This document shows positions 1-9,666 of a stretch of DNA of 64,000 bases, one piece after another. The position numbers and the translations under genes are program-made. Location: assembly GCF_029428875.1 (NCBI RefSeq), contig NZ_JAJSOO010000001.1:5862501-5926500 (forward strand), read 5' to 3'. A model generated the notes under the pieces. It saw only the letters and a list, made by a program, of their open reading frames with translations. It searched no databases and was not told where the DNA came from. Within the stretch, counting starts at the first letter, position 1; every line of letters starts with the position of its first letter. The DNA is from Streptomyces sp. JH34. Lineage in GTDB: Bacteria; Actinomycetota; Actinomycetes; Streptomycetales; Streptomycetaceae.

Positions 1-1150
<1,150 letters not shown>

Positions 1151-1284
1151 CAGTTGCTCGCGTCCACTGTGTTGTTCCCAGGCCACGAACAGTCGTGCTG
1201 GTTGAACAGTTTCACTACTTAACTGAAAAGTGTGCTTGTTCGCTAAGTGCCGATCTCTGCATTAATTGCGGAGTGGCCGATAGT
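1151..1284 (+). other. 23S-5S internal transcribed spacer
   Basis: This is the spacer between the large rRNA and 5S rRNA. It is less GC-rich than the surroundings (for example the stretch TTCACTACTTAACTGAAAAG) and holds no gene. It presumably carries processing sites for the rRNA precursor. No tRNA fold is visible in it. Confidence 0.8.
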
Positions 1285-1404
1285 GTTTCGGTGGTCATTG
1301 CGTTAGGGAAACGCCCGGTTACATTCCGAACCCGGAAGCTAAGCCTTTCAGCGCCGATGGTACTGCAGGGGGGACCCTGTGGGAGAGTAGGACGCCGCCG
1401 AACA
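1285..1404 (+). rRNA. rrf: 5S ribosomal RNA
   Basis: The stretch begins GTTTCGGTGGTCATTGCG and ends with GGACGCCGCCGAAC, so its ends pair to form helix I of 5S rRNA. The internal CCGAACCCGGAAG and GGAGAGTAGG segments are the classical loop B and loop E elements. The length is about 120 nt as expected. It closes the rRNA operon, about 134 nt after the 23S end. Confidence 0.96.
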
Positions 1405-1411
1405 ATCTTTC

Positions 1412-1458
1412 AGGACCCTTGGTCCCAGCGTTCATGCTGGGGCCGAGGGTCCTTTTTT
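1412..1458 (+). terminator. rRNA operon terminator
   Basis: A strong stem (AGGACCCTTGGTCCCAGC against GCTGGGGCCGAGGGTCCT, with one or two mismatches) is followed by a T run at 1453-1458, the textbook intrinsic terminator form. It lies directly after 5S rRNA and insulates the rRNA operon from the repeat-protein gene that starts at 1531. Confidence 0.9.
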
Positions 1459-1530
1459 GTTTGCCGAAGCGCGTCGGATGGTCGGCTGCGCGAGAATGTC
1501 TTGTAGTACCCGATGACAGGAGTCACCCCC

Positions 1531-3738
1531 ATGTCCACCAACTCTTCCGACGACCGTTCGGAGCGCGAGCCGCGTCGCCGGGACGGGGACGACAGGGGCG
1601 GCTTCCGAGGCGGCCGTGACGACCGGTCCGCTGCGCCTCGCCGCGACGACAACCGTGGTGGCGGTTTCCGCCGTGACGACCGTGACCGCGACCGTGGTCC
1701 CCGCCGTGACGACAACCGTGGTGGCGGTTCCGGTGGTGGCTTCCGCCGTGACGACCGTGCGCCGCGTCGTGATGACGACCGTGGTGGGTACCGCGGCGGT
1801 CAGCGTGATGACCGTGGTGGCCGTCCCACCGGCGGCTTCGACCGCCGCGATGACCGCGACCGTGGCCCCCGCCGTGACGACGACCGTCCCGGTGGCTTCC
1901 GCCGCGACGACAGCCGCGGTGGCGGGACCGGTGGTGGCTTCCGCCGCGATGACAGCCGCGGTGGCGGTGGCGGTTCCCGCCGTGACGACCGCGACCGCGA
2001 CCGTGGTCCCCGCCGTGACGACAACCGTGGTGGCGGTTCCGGTGGCAGCTTCCGCCGCGACGACCGCGCTCCCCGGCGTGATGACGACCGTGGTGGGTAC
2101 CGCGGCGGTCAGCGTGACGACCGTGGTGGCCGTCCGGCCGGCGGCGGCTTCGACCGCCGCGATGACCGTCCCCGTGGCCCCCGTCGCGACGACGACCGTC
2201 CCGGTGGCTTCCGCCGTGATGACAGCCGCGGTGGCGGGACCGGTGGTGGCTTCCGCCGTGACGACCGTGCGCCGCGTCGTGATGACGACCGTGGTGGGTA
2301 CCGCGGCGGTCAGCGTGACGACCGTGGTGGCCGTCCGGCCGGCGGCTTCGACCGCCGCGATGACCGCGACCGTGGCCCCCGCCGTGACGACGACCGTCCC
2401 GGTGGCTTCCGCCGCGACGACAGCCGCGGTGGCGGTTCCGGTGGTGGCTTCCGCCGCGATGACAGCCGCGGCACCGGTGGCGGTTTCCGCCGTGACGACC
2501 GCGACCGCGACCGTGGTCCCCGCCGTGACGACGACCGTGGTGGCAGCTTCCGCCGCGACGACCGCGACCGTGGTCCGCGCCGTGACGACGACCGTGGTGG
2601 CAGCTTCCGCCGCGACGACCGCGCTCCCCGGCGTGATGACGACCGTGGTGGGTACCGCGGCGGTCAGCGTGATGACCGTGGTGGCCGTCCCACCGGCGGC
2701 TTCGAGCGCCGCGATGACCGCGACCGTGGCCCCCGCCGCGACGACGACCGTCCCGGTGGCTTCCGCCGCGACGACAGCCGCGGTGGCGGCTCCGGTGGCG
2801 GCGGCTACCGCCGTGACGACCGCGACCGTGGCCCCCGCCGTGACGACCGCGGAAGCGACCGCGGTGGCTACCGTGGCCGCGACGACCGGGGCGGCTACCA
2901 GGGGCGCGACGACCGCGACCGTGAGCCCATCAAGCGGCTGCCCATTCCTGACGACGTCACCGGCGACGAGATCGACAAGGATGTCCGGCAGGAGCTGATG
3001 AGCCTGCCGAAGACCCTGGCCGAGGACGTCGCACGGAACCTCGTCATGGTCGCCCGACTCATCGACGAGGACCCCGAGCAGGCCTACGCCTACTCGCGTA
3101 TCGCCCTTCGGCTGGCGTCCAGGGTGGCCGCCGTGCGTGAGGCCGCGGGCTTCGCCGCGTACGCCACCCAGAAGTACTCCGAGGCGCTCGCCGAGTTCCG
3201 GGCGTCCCGTCGCATGACCGGTTCCGTCGAACTGTGGCCCGTCATGGCCGACTGCGAGCGTGGCCTCGGCCGCCCCGAGCGTGCCATGGCCATGGCCGGT
3301 GAGCCCGAGGTCCAGAAGCTGGACAAGGCCGGCCAGGTCGAGATGCGTCTCGTCGCCGCGGGTGCCCGCAGGGACATGGGACAGATCGACGCCGCGATCG
3401 TCACCCTGCAGAGCTCCGAGCTGGCGTCCAGCGCTGTCCACTCCTGGACTCCGCGCCTGCGGTACGCCTACGCCGACGCTCTCCTCGAGGCGGGCCGTGA
3501 GGACGAGGCCCGTGAGTGGTTCGGCAAGGCCCTGGAGGCCGACAAGGACGGCGCGACCGACGCGTCCGACCGGCTGGCCGAACTCGACGGTGTGGAGTTC
3601 GTCGACGCGCTCGGCGACGACGACGAGAACAGCGGCGCCGCCGCCGAAGTCCGTGCCACCGACGCGCACGACACCGACGAGGACGCGGACGACGAGGACG
3701 ACGACGCGGACGACGAGGACGGGCCCGCGAAGGTCTGA
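1531..3738 (+). CDS. RGG/RDDR-repeat, TPR-like protein
   Basis: The protein has about 735 residues in three parts. The N-terminal ~460 residues are an Arg/Asp/Gly repeat array (units such as RRDDRDRGPRRDDDRGG and GGYRGGQRDDRGG). Then comes a ~220-residue helical region with TPR-like spacing (DPEQAYAYSRIALRLASR, ALAEFRASRRM, YADALLEAGREDEAREWFGKAL). The tail is very acidic (repeated DDEDDD). The start is the ATG at 1531, with AGGAG 8 nt upstream; the ATG-like start 18 nt earlier has no ribosome site. Mixed-charge RGG arrays are known to bind RNA or form condensates, and its place directly after an rRNA operon makes a ribosome or RNA role attractive, but that is inference. No enzyme motif is visible. 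Confidence 0.9.
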   Translation: MSTNSSDDRSEREPRRRDGDDRGGFRGGRDDRSAAPRRDDNRGGGFRRDDRDRDRGPRRDDNRGGGSGGGFRRDDRAPRRDDDRGGYRGGQRDDRGGRPTGGFDRRDDRDRGPRRDDDRPGGFRRDDSRGGGTGGGFRRDDSRGGGGGSRRDDRDRDRGPRRDDNRGGGSGGSFRRDDRAPRRDDDRGGYRGGQRDDRGGRPAGGGFDRRDDRPRGPRRDDDRPGGFRRDDSRGGGTGGGFRRDDRAPRRDDDRGGYRGGQRDDRGGRPAGGFDRRDDRDRGPRRDDDRPGGFRRDDSRGGGSGGGFRRDDSRGTGGGFRRDDRDRDRGPRRDDDRGGSFRRDDRDRGPRRDDDRGGSFRRDDRAPRRDDDRGGYRGGQRDDRGGRPTGGFERRDDRDRGPRRDDDRPGGFRRDDSRGGGSGGGGYRRDDRDRGPRRDDRGSDRGGYRGRDDRGGYQGRDDRDREPIKRLPIPDDVTGDEIDKDVRQELMSLPKTLAEDVARNLVMVARLIDEDPEQAYAYSRIALRLASRVAAVREAAGFAAYATQKYSEALAEFRASRRMTGSVELWPVMADCERGLGRPERAMAMAGEPEVQKLDKAGQVEMRLVAAGARRDMGQIDAAIVTLQSSELASSAVHSWTPRLRYAYADALLEAGREDEAREWFGKALEADKDGATDASDRLAELDGVEFVDALGDDDENSGAAAEVRATDAHDTDEDADDEDDDADDEDGPAKV
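1600..2930 (+). repeat. Tandem coding repeat array (RDDR/RGG)
   Basis: The DNA repeats as well as the protein. A ~70-codon superunit beginning FRRDDRAPRRDDDRGGYRGG occurs four times, starting near 1740, 2050, 2250 and 2604, separated by variable runs of smaller RRDDR/GGGSGGG units. Copies differ by single codons (GGRPTGG versus GGRPAGG, FDRRDD versus FERRDD), as expected from unequal exchange followed by drift. The array is likely to vary in length between strains and is hard to assemble from short reads. Confidence 0.9.
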
Positions 3739-3760
3739 GTCCCGTTGACATACGGCATGT

Positions 3761-3798
3761 GAAGAGGGCGGCACCCACCACGGGGTGCCGCCCTCTTC
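3761..3798. terminator. Bidirectional terminator hairpin
   Basis: A perfect 16-bp stem (3761-3776 with 3783-3798, arm GAAGAGGGCGGCACCC) closes a 6-nt loop. It lies between the convergent repeat-protein gene and the DUF1015 gene and can serve both. Confidence 0.85.
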
Positions 3799-3808
3799 CG
3801 CGTTCGCC

Positions 3809-5128
3809 TCAGGGCTCCGTACGAGGAGTTCGCGATGCTGGTGTGCCTCGGTCGAGGTCCAGACTCCGCAGGACCAGCCCCGTCGCCGGCTTCGGGCCGA
3901 ACGAGGTCGACTTGCGGGGCATCGTGACGCCCTGTCTGGCCAGGTCCCGGACCACGTCCTCGCGCACGGGGTGCATCAGCACGGCTGTGGCGCCATGGCG
4001 TTCCGCCTGCTCGACCGCCGCTTCCGCCGCATGGATATAGGCGATGTGCTCCGGGGCGTCGGGGACCTTCCACACGTCGTCGAGGAGCGCCGAGTGCAGC
4101 ACGGTCGCGTCCAGCGCGCGCCATGCCGCCGGCCGGTCGGCGCGGACCGTTCGGGCGAGCAGCTCTCCGTCCGCGTGGTCGATGAGGTGGAACCCACCGT
4201 CGCCCGCGAGGAGGAAGGCGTTGCCCTCCGCAGCGGCGGCCCCGAGAGCGTCGAGGGCCTGGGGCAGCGGCCCCTCGACGGACCGGACACGGAAGAGGCC
4301 GTCCAGGGCGCGAAGCGCCTCGGCGACCGGAAGGCGGTGCAGGAGACGGTGGATGGCGCGGACGCGCAGCGGGTATCGGGCCGTGTCGACGAGCAGTACG
4401 AGACCGAAGTCCCAGGGACCGGGGGCCGACTGCTCCTGCTGCAGGCGCAGATACGTGGCCCAGCGGTGGTGGCCGTCGGCGATCAGGGCCTGGCGGTGGG
4501 ACAGGTCGGACTCGACCTCCGCCCGCTCCATGGGATCGGTGACGGCCCACAGACGGTGGTCGACACCGTCCTCGGTCGTCGTGGTGAGGAGCGGGAGGCG
4601 CTCCACCACCCGCTCGATCACGGCCGTCGCGCCGCTCGGCCCGCCGTCGCCCGCGTAGCTGAGGAGCAGGGGCTCGAGATGGGCGGCCGCGGCGCGCATC
4701 AGGTCGGCGCGGTCCTCCACGACGTCGTCCATGACGTCCTCGTGCGGCAGCACGACACCCTCCGACGCTGGGGAGAGTGCCAGGGCCCCGATCACACCGC
4801 GCTGCAGGGTGTCACCGGCCCGCTGTTCGTACACGTAGAGAGCGGGCACCGGGTCCGCGGCGAGGACGCCCTCCGCCAGCCAGCGCTTCAAAGTGTCGGC
4901 CGCCTGCCGGTGCCGCGCGGCGGCCGTGCCGGCCTGCGGGAGGATCAGCCGCACGATGTTGTGCGGGTCCGCGGACTCCAGGTGGTGGAGGCCGTCGGGC
5001 CGCACGACGACGTCGTACGGGGGTGAGGTCACCGCCGCGAGGCTGCCGACCTGCTCGGGGACGTACCGCAGTGCGCGGAAGGGGATCAGCCGCAGCCCCT
5101 GGCCTGCGGCGGGCCCGGATGTGTTCAT
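3809..5128 (-). CDS. DUF1015 family protein
   Basis: The 439-residue product shows the DUF1015 landmarks: an N-terminal SPPYDVV motif, an HEDV motif mid-protein and IADGHHRWATYL. The family is widespread and its reaction is, to my knowledge, not settled, so I give none. The start is set at the ATG at 5128 (MNTSGPAAGQG); an upstream in-frame extension of 19 residues looks like leader sequence. It is transcribed away from the HAD phosphatase gene at 5202, so the short gap between them must hold both promoters. Its 3' end meets the shared hairpin at 3761-3798. Confidence 0.85.
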   Translation of the reverse strand: MNTSGPAAGQGLRLIPFRALRYVPEQVGSLAAVTSPPYDVVVRPDGLHHLESADPHNIVRLILPQAGTAAARHRQAADTLKRWLAEGVLAADPVPALYVYEQRAGDTLQRGVIGALALSPASEGVVLPHEDVMDDVVEDRADLMRAAAAHLEPLLLSYAGDGGPSGATAVIERVVERLPLLTTTTEDGVDHRLWAVTDPMERAEVESDLSHRQALIADGHHRWATYLRLQQEQSAPGPWDFGLVLLVDTARYPLRVRAIHRLLHRLPVAEALRALDGLFRVRSVEGPLPQALDALGAAAAEGNAFLLAGDGGFHLIDHADGELLARTVRADRPAAWRALDATVLHSALLDDVWKVPDAPEHIAYIHAAEAAVEQAERHGATAVLMHPVREDVVRDLARQGVTMPRKSTSFGPKPATGLVLRSLDLDRGTPASRTPRTEP

Positions 5129-5201
5129 TTCTGCATCGTATGTGCGCTCCCGCGATGCGCGATGATCGGGGGAGAGGCATGGCACAGAGGAGCAGAGGCA
5201 T

Positions 5202-6230
5202 ATGAGTCAGCAGTACAGGTCCCGGCCGTTGGGGAGCGACGTCGCGCTGAGCGAGGCGTACGACACGGCCCTGCTCGACCTCGACGGGGTGGTGTACGCG
5301 GGCGGACACGCGATCGTCCACGCCGTCGAATCGCTGGGCACCGCCCGTGAGGGCGGCATGCATCTGGCGTATGTGACGAACAACGCCCTGAGGACGCCGG
5401 ACGCGGTGGCCGAACACCTGACGGAACTCGGAGTTCCGGCCGACGCCGCCGATGTGATCACGTCGGCGCAGGCGGTGGCCCGGTTGATGGCCGATCAGCT
5501 GCCGTCCGGGGCCAGGGTGCTCGTGGTCGGCGGTGAGGGGTTGCGGGTCGCGCTGCGCGAGCGCGGGCTGGTGCCGGTGGAGTCGGCGGACGACGATCCG
5601 GTCGCCGTGGCGCAGGGGTTCGGCGGGCCCGACCTGCCGTGGGGCCGGTTCGCCGAGGCCGCGTACGCCATCTCGCGCGGAGCCGTGTGGTTCGCGTCCA
5701 ACACCGACCTGACGATCCCGGGCGCCCGGGGCATCGCGCCCGGCAACGGTGCGGCCGTGGAGGTCGTACGCATCGCGACCGGGGCCGAACCGCAGGTCGC
5801 CGGCAAGCCGCTGCCGCCGATGCACCGGGAGACCGTGCTGCGGACGGGGGCGAAGCGGCCGCTGGTCGTCGGGGACCGGCTGGACACCGACATCGAGGGC
5901 GCGTTCAACGGCGGCGTGGACTCGCTGCTCGTCCTCACCGGCGTGACCGACGCGGCCCAGCTGATCGCGGCCGAACCCAGGTACCGCCCGACCTATGTGG
6001 ACCGGGACCTGCGGGGTCTGCTCACCGGTCAGCCCGAAGTGTCGGAGGAGGGCGACGGGTTCCGCTGCGGAGGCTGGACGGCCGCGGTGCGCGAGGAGGC
6101 GCTCGTGCTGGACGGCGAGGGTGACGCGATCGACGGGCTGAGGGCCCTGTGCGCGGCGGCGTGGACACACGCGGGTGAGGGCACGTGCGATCTGGACGCG
6201 CAGAAGGCCGTGGCCCGGCTCGACCTGTAG
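5202..6230 (+). CDS. HAD-superfamily phosphatase, NagD-like
   Basis: The 342-residue protein carries the HAD nucleophile motif LLDLDGVVY near residue 29, the motif-II region YVTNNALRTP, a cap segment and the C-terminal acid motif VVGDRLDTDIEGAFNGGVDS. This arrangement, with the C2 cap after motif II, is that of NagD/PNPase-type sugar-phosphate or p-nitrophenylphosphate phosphatases (type IIA). The natural substrate cannot be read from sequence. An AGAGGAG lies about 9 nt before the ATG. The next gene begins 63 nt downstream behind an iron box, so it is probably a separate unit. Confidence 0.88.
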   Translation: MSQQYRSRPLGSDVALSEAYDTALLDLDGVVYAGGHAIVHAVESLGTAREGGMHLAYVTNNALRTPDAVAEHLTELGVPADAADVITSAQAVARLMADQLPSGARVLVVGGEGLRVALRERGLVPVESADDDPVAVAQGFGGPDLPWGRFAEAAYAISRGAVWFASNTDLTIPGARGIAPGNGAAVEVVRIATGAEPQVAGKPLPPMHRETVLRTGAKRPLVVGDRLDTDIEGAFNGGVDSLLVLTGVTDAAQLIAAEPRYRPTYVDRDLRGLLTGQPEVSEEGDGFRCGGWTAAVREEALVLDGEGDAIDGLRALCAAAWTHAGEGTCDLDAQKAVARLDL

Positions 6231-6270
6231 CGTGCCGGATCGTGTGCGGTGCCGGGGAGTTGAGATGATT

Positions 6271-6289
6271 GGAGGATAGGCTAACCTAA
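6271..6289. promoter_or_regulatory. Iron box (DmdR1/IdeR-type operator)
   Basis: The 19-mer GGAGGATAGGCTAACCTAA matches the actinobacterial iron box TTAGGTTAGGCTAACCTAA at 16 of 19 positions, including the whole right half. The iron-dependent repressor family DmdR1/IdeR/DtxR binds such sites when iron is plentiful. It ends 4 nt before the GTG of the first permease, so a bound repressor would sit on the 5' end of the transcript. It supports assigning the transporter downstream to iron uptake. Confidence 0.85.
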
Positions 6290-6293
6290 CCAG

Positions 6294-7355
6294 GTGTTGG
6301 TCGAGAGTCCCCCTGAATCGAGTTCCGGCCCCCCGGCCGCGCCGGGCACGGGCGCGCGTGGCAGGCGTCACGCGGCGAGAGCGGCCGGTCTGCTGGCCGC
6401 CGTGGCGGTGCTGGTGCTGGTGTGCCTCGTGAGTGTCGCGATCGGCGCCAAGGCCCTTCCCCTCTCCGAGGTGTGGCACGGCCTGTTCCACTACTCGGGC
6501 ACCAACGGTGACGTCCTCGTACGCGAGGTGCGGGTCCCGCGCACCGTGCTGGGGCTGATCGTCGGGGCAGCGCTCGGGCTGGCCGGCGCGGTGATGCAGG
6601 CGCTCACCCGCAATCCGCTCGCCGAGCCCGGTCTGCTGGGCGTCAACGCGGGCGCGGCGGCGGCGGTCGTCTCCGCCATCACCTTCTTCGGCGTCACGTC
6701 CCTGACCGGATACGTCTGGTTCGCGTTCGGCGGCGCCGCGCTCGTGTCCGTCGCGGTGTACCTGCTGGGCGGCAGCAGGTCCGCGAACCCCGTGCGTCTG
6801 GCGCTCGCCGGTACGGCGGTCACCGCGGCCCTGTTCGGTTACGTCAACGCCGTACAACTGCTGGACTCCGCGGCGCTGGACCGGCTGCGGTTCTGGACCG
6901 TCGGATCGCTCGCCTCGGCGAACCCGGAGACCGTCGGCAAGGTGTGGCCGTTCATCGCGCTCGGTGTGCTGCTGTCCCTGCTCATCGCCCGGCCGCTCAA
7001 CGCGCTGGAGATGGGCGACGACACGGCCAGGGCGCTCGGCGCCCACCTGACCCGCACCCGGGTCCTCGCGATGGTGGCCGTCACCCTGCTGTGCGGGGCG
7101 GCGACCGCCGCGTGCGGGCCGATCGTCTTCATCGGGCTGATGATCCCGCACCTGGTCCGGACGATCACGGGCCCGGACATGCGGTGGATCCTGCCCTACG
7201 CCGCCGTTCTCGCGCCCGTGCTGCTCCTCGTCGCCGACGTGGTGGGCAGGGTCGCCGCCCGCCCCTCCGAGCTGCAGGTGGGCATCGTCACCGCGCTGCT
7301 GGGCGGGCCCGTGTTCATCCATCTCGTACGCCGCAAGAGGATGGCCCAGCTGTGA
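6294..7355 (+). CDS. Iron-siderophore ABC permease (FecCD family) 1
   Basis: A 353-residue membrane protein of the BtuC/FecCD family, with about nine or ten hydrophobic helices and typical motifs: VRVPRTVLGLIVGAALGLAG, MQALTRNPLAEPGLLGVNAG and GPIVFIGLMIPHLVR. It would form the channel with the second permease. The GTG at 6294 has only a distant purine stretch (GGAGG, inside the iron box), so either the message is leaderless or translation starts slightly further in. It overlaps the next permease by 4 nt (GTGA). An iron box lies immediately upstream. Confidence 0.9.
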   Translation: MLVESPPESSSGPPAAPGTGARGRRHAARAAGLLAAVAVLVLVCLVSVAIGAKALPLSEVWHGLFHYSGTNGDVLVREVRVPRTVLGLIVGAALGLAGAVMQALTRNPLAEPGLLGVNAGAAAAVVSAITFFGVTSLTGYVWFAFGGAALVSVAVYLLGGSRSANPVRLALAGTAVTAALFGYVNAVQLLDSAALDRLRFWTVGSLASANPETVGKVWPFIALGVLLSLLIARPLNALEMGDDTARALGAHLTRTRVLAMVAVTLLCGAATAACGPIVFIGLMIPHLVRTITGPDMRWILPYAAVLAPVLLLVADVVGRVAARPSELQVGIVTALLGGPVFIHLVRRKRMAQL

Positions 7356-8410
7356 AGGCCACGCAGGACACCACGAAGACGGTCCACGCCGTACGGACGG
7401 CCGGCGGGCTCTCGTTCCGGGTGGACGCGCGGGCGCTCGTCGTGATCGCGCTGCTCGCCGCGGCGGCGGCCTTCGCCGCGGTCGTGCTGATCGGCAGCGG
7501 CGACTACGCCATGTCACCCGGACAGGTCGTCACCACCCTGCTCGGCGACGGAACGTTCCAGCAGGAGTTCATCGTCACGGAGCTACGCCTGCCCAGGGTC
7601 CTTGTCGGGCTGCTCGTCGGCGCCGCGCTCGGAGTCGGCGGCGCCGTCTTCCAGAGCGTCTCCCGCAACCCCCTCGGGAGCCCCGACGTCCTCGGCTTCG
7701 GCCAGGGCTCCGCGGTCGGCGCCCTCATCGTGATCGTGCTCTTCCAGGGCGGACCCTCCGAGGTCGCCGCGGGAGCCGTCGCCGGCGGCATGCTGACCGG
7801 CGCGGCCGTCTACCTGCTTGCCTGGAAGCGCGGGGTGCACGGCTACCGCCTCGTCCTCGTCGGCATCGGGGCCGCCGCCATGCTGACCGCCGCGATCCAC
7901 TACCTGATCACCAAGGCCAACCTCGTCGACGCCACCCGCGCGGTCGTCTGGATGACGGGCTCGCTGGACGGCCGCGACTGGGCCCAGGTCTGGCCGCTGC
8001 TCGCCGTCTGCTGCGTCCTGATCCCGCTGGTCCTCGGCCACGGGCGGGCGCTGCGCATGATCGAGATGGGCGACGACGCCGCCCACGCCCTGGGCGTACG
8101 GGTGGAACGCACCCGGCTCGTCCTACTGAGCTGCGCGGTGCTGCTCGTCGCCGTCGCGACCGCCGCCGCCGGGCCCATCGTCTTCGTCTCGCTCAGCGCC
8201 CCGCAGGTCGCCCGCCGCCTGACCAGGGCGCCGGGCCCCAACCTGGCTGCTGCCGCCGCCACGGGCGCGGCCCTGCTGCTCGTCGCCGACTGGACCGCCA
8301 TGAACGCCTTCGGGGACCGCCAGCTCCCGGTGGGCGTCGTCACCGGCGTGCTCGGCGGCTGCTACCTGCTGTGGCTCCTCGTGGCCGAGCGCAGGGCGGG
8401 ACGCATATGA
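7352..8410 (+). CDS. Iron-siderophore ABC permease (FecCD family) 2
   Basis: The second FecCD permease, 352 residues, carries the same motif set as its neighbour: TELRLPRVLVGLLVGAALG, FQSVSRNPLGSPDVLGFGQG and AAAGPIVFVSLSAPQVAR. Start is the GTG at 7352 overlapping the stop of permease 1, the usual arrangement for translationally coupled subunits. Two different permeases plus one ATPase is the FepDGC pattern. No substrate-binding lipoprotein is encoded beside it, so the transporter must borrow one from elsewhere. Confidence 0.92.
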   Translation: MKATQDTTKTVHAVRTAGGLSFRVDARALVVIALLAAAAAFAAVVLIGSGDYAMSPGQVVTTLLGDGTFQQEFIVTELRLPRVLVGLLVGAALGVGGAVFQSVSRNPLGSPDVLGFGQGSAVGALIVIVLFQGGPSEVAAGAVAGGMLTGAAVYLLAWKRGVHGYRLVLVGIGAAAMLTAAIHYLITKANLVDATRAVVWMTGSLDGRDWAQVWPLLAVCCVLIPLVLGHGRALRMIEMGDDAAHALGVRVERTRLVLLSCAVLLVAVATAAAGPIVFVSLSAPQVARRLTRAPGPNLAAAAATGAALLLVADWTAMNAFGDRQLPVGVVTGVLGGCYLLWLLVAERRAGRI

Positions 8411-9270
8411 GGCCGGACACGCCGGACACCGCGCAGACCATCCCCACCGACCCCGGGAGTACGACCATGCAGCGCCTCACCGCGGACTCGGTGACCCTCG
8501 GCTACGACCAGCGGGTCATCGCCGAGAACCTCTCGGTGGAGATCCCCGACCACTCCTTCACGGTGGTCGTCGGCCCCAACGCCTGCGGCAAGTCGACCCT
8601 GCTGCGCGCCCTCTCCCGGATGCTGAAGCCGACCGCCGGAGACGTCCTGCTGGACGGGCGGTCCATCCACCGGATGCCCGCGAAGCAGGTCGCCAGGACC
8701 CTGGGCCTGCTGCCGCAGTCCTCCATGGCCCCGGACGGCATCACCGTCGCCGACCTCGTCTCGCGCGGCCGCTACCCGCACCAGGGGCTGCTGCGCCAGT
8801 GGTCGCCCGAGGACGAGCGGATCGTGAAGGAGTCCATGGAGTCGACCGGCGTCGGCGAGCTCGCCGACCGCTACGTCGACGAACTGTCGGGCGGCCAGCG
8901 CCAGCGCGTCTGGATCGCCATGGCCCTCGCCCAGCAGACACCGCTCCTACTGCTGGACGAGCCGACGACGTACCTCGACATCCAGCACCAGATCGACGTG
9001 CTCGACCTCTGCGCCGAACTGCACGAGACACAGGGCCGGACGCTGGTCGCCGTGCTCCACGACCTCAATCACGCCGCCCGGTACGCCACGCACCTGATCG
9101 CCATGCGCGGGGGCGCGGTCATCGCCGAGGGCGCCCCCGGCGACATCGTCACCGCGCAGCTCGTCGAAGAGGTCTTCGGGATGCGGTGCCAGGTCATCGA
9201 CGACCCGGAGACGGGAACGCCGCTCGTCGTCCCCGCCGCCCGGAGGAAGCGCACCGGGGTCTCCGTCTGA
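8407..9270 (+). CDS. Iron-siderophore ABC transporter ATPase
   Basis: This 287-residue FepC-type ATPase has Walker [10 protein letters not shown], signature LSGGQRQR, Walker B LLLLDEPT and the switch histidine in [12 protein letters not shown]. It would energise the two FecCD permeases. The ATG at 8407 overlaps the stop of permease 2 (ATGA); an internal ATG at 8467 ([13 protein letters not shown]) is where conserved homology starts, so the first 20 residues may be dispensable. Its stop lies 6 nt from the stop of the convergent SCP2-like gene, with no room for a separate terminator. Confidence 0.93.
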   Translation: MRPDTPDTAQTIPTDPGSTTMQRLTADSVTLGYDQRVIAENLSVEIPDHSFTVVVGPNACGKSTLLRALSRMLKPTAGDVLLDGRSIHRMPAKQVARTLGLLPQSSMAPDGITVADLVSRGRYPHQGLLRQWSPEDERIVKESMESTGVGELADRYVDELSGGQRQRVWIAMALAQQTPLLLLDEPTTYLDIQHQIDVLDLCAELHETQGRTLVAVLHDLNHAARYATHLIAMRGGAVIAEGAPGDIVTAQLVEEVFGMRCQVIDDPETGTPLVVPAARRKRTGVSV

Positions 9271-9276
9271 CGAGGC

Positions 9277-9630
9277 CTAGAGGAGGGACTTGAGCTTCAG
9301 CAGGTCACGGAAGCCCGCTTCCAGCCGCACCCGGCCCGATGCCCACGCCTTCGCGAAGTTCAGCTCGCCGCCGACCATGGCCACCAGGTCGTCGCCGGTC
9401 ATCGCGAGCCGGATCTCGGCCTTCTCCCGGGGAGGGCCCTCGTGCGTGTCCAGCACCTTGATCCGGCCGTTCGCCAGCCGTCCGGTGAACGTCGCGTCGA
9501 GATCCCTGATGTGGCAGCTCAGCGAGCGGTCGAGGTCGGCGGCGCCGCGCACGTCGCCGTCGGCCCCCGCCAGATTGTCGGAAAGTGTGTCGAGTGCGCT
9601 TCGGCACTCCGCCATGGTCGCCATCGTCAC
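9277..9630 (-). CDS. SCP2 sterol-binding-domain protein
   Basis: A small protein of about 117 residues. The central and C-terminal part (LAMTGDDLVAMVGGELNFAKAWASGRVRLEAGFRDLLKLKSLL) has the pattern of the SCP2 fold, in which a GxxNxxxAxxxGxxxxxG segment precedes the last helix. Such stand-alone SCP2 proteins bind lipids or acyl chains; the ligand is unknown here. The start may be the GTG at 9630 or the ATG at 9624; neither has a strong ribosome site. It faces the ABC ATPase tail-to-tail. Confidence 0.75.
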   Translation of the reverse strand: MTMATMAECRSALDTLSDNLAGADGDVRGAADLDRSLSCHIRDLDATFTGRLANGRIKVLDTHEGPPREKAEIRLAMTGDDLVAMVGGELNFAKAWASGRVRLEAGFRDLLKLKSLL

Positions 9631-9666
9631 CGACGGTACACCGGCCCTTCGGGGTAGCGTTCCCGC

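Noticed and set aside
1600-2930. Repeat array considered as CRISPR
   Set aside because: The repeats are coding, of unequal unit length, in-frame and without unique spacers or cas genes.
1616-2998. 460-residue open frame in another + frame over the same repeats
   Set aside because: Same repeats read out of frame; Thr/Val/Ala low complexity and no start signal.
1432-3774. 780-residue open frame on the minus strand over the repeat protein
   Set aside because: It is a shadow of GAC/CGT/GGT codon repeats on the opposite strand; the translation is Val/Ala/Thr low complexity without domains or a ribosome site.
4812-7517. 901-residue minus-strand frame over the HAD and permease genes
   Set aside because: Opposite-strand shadow of HAD phosphatase and FecCD permease codons, Arg/Gly/Asp-rich without motifs.
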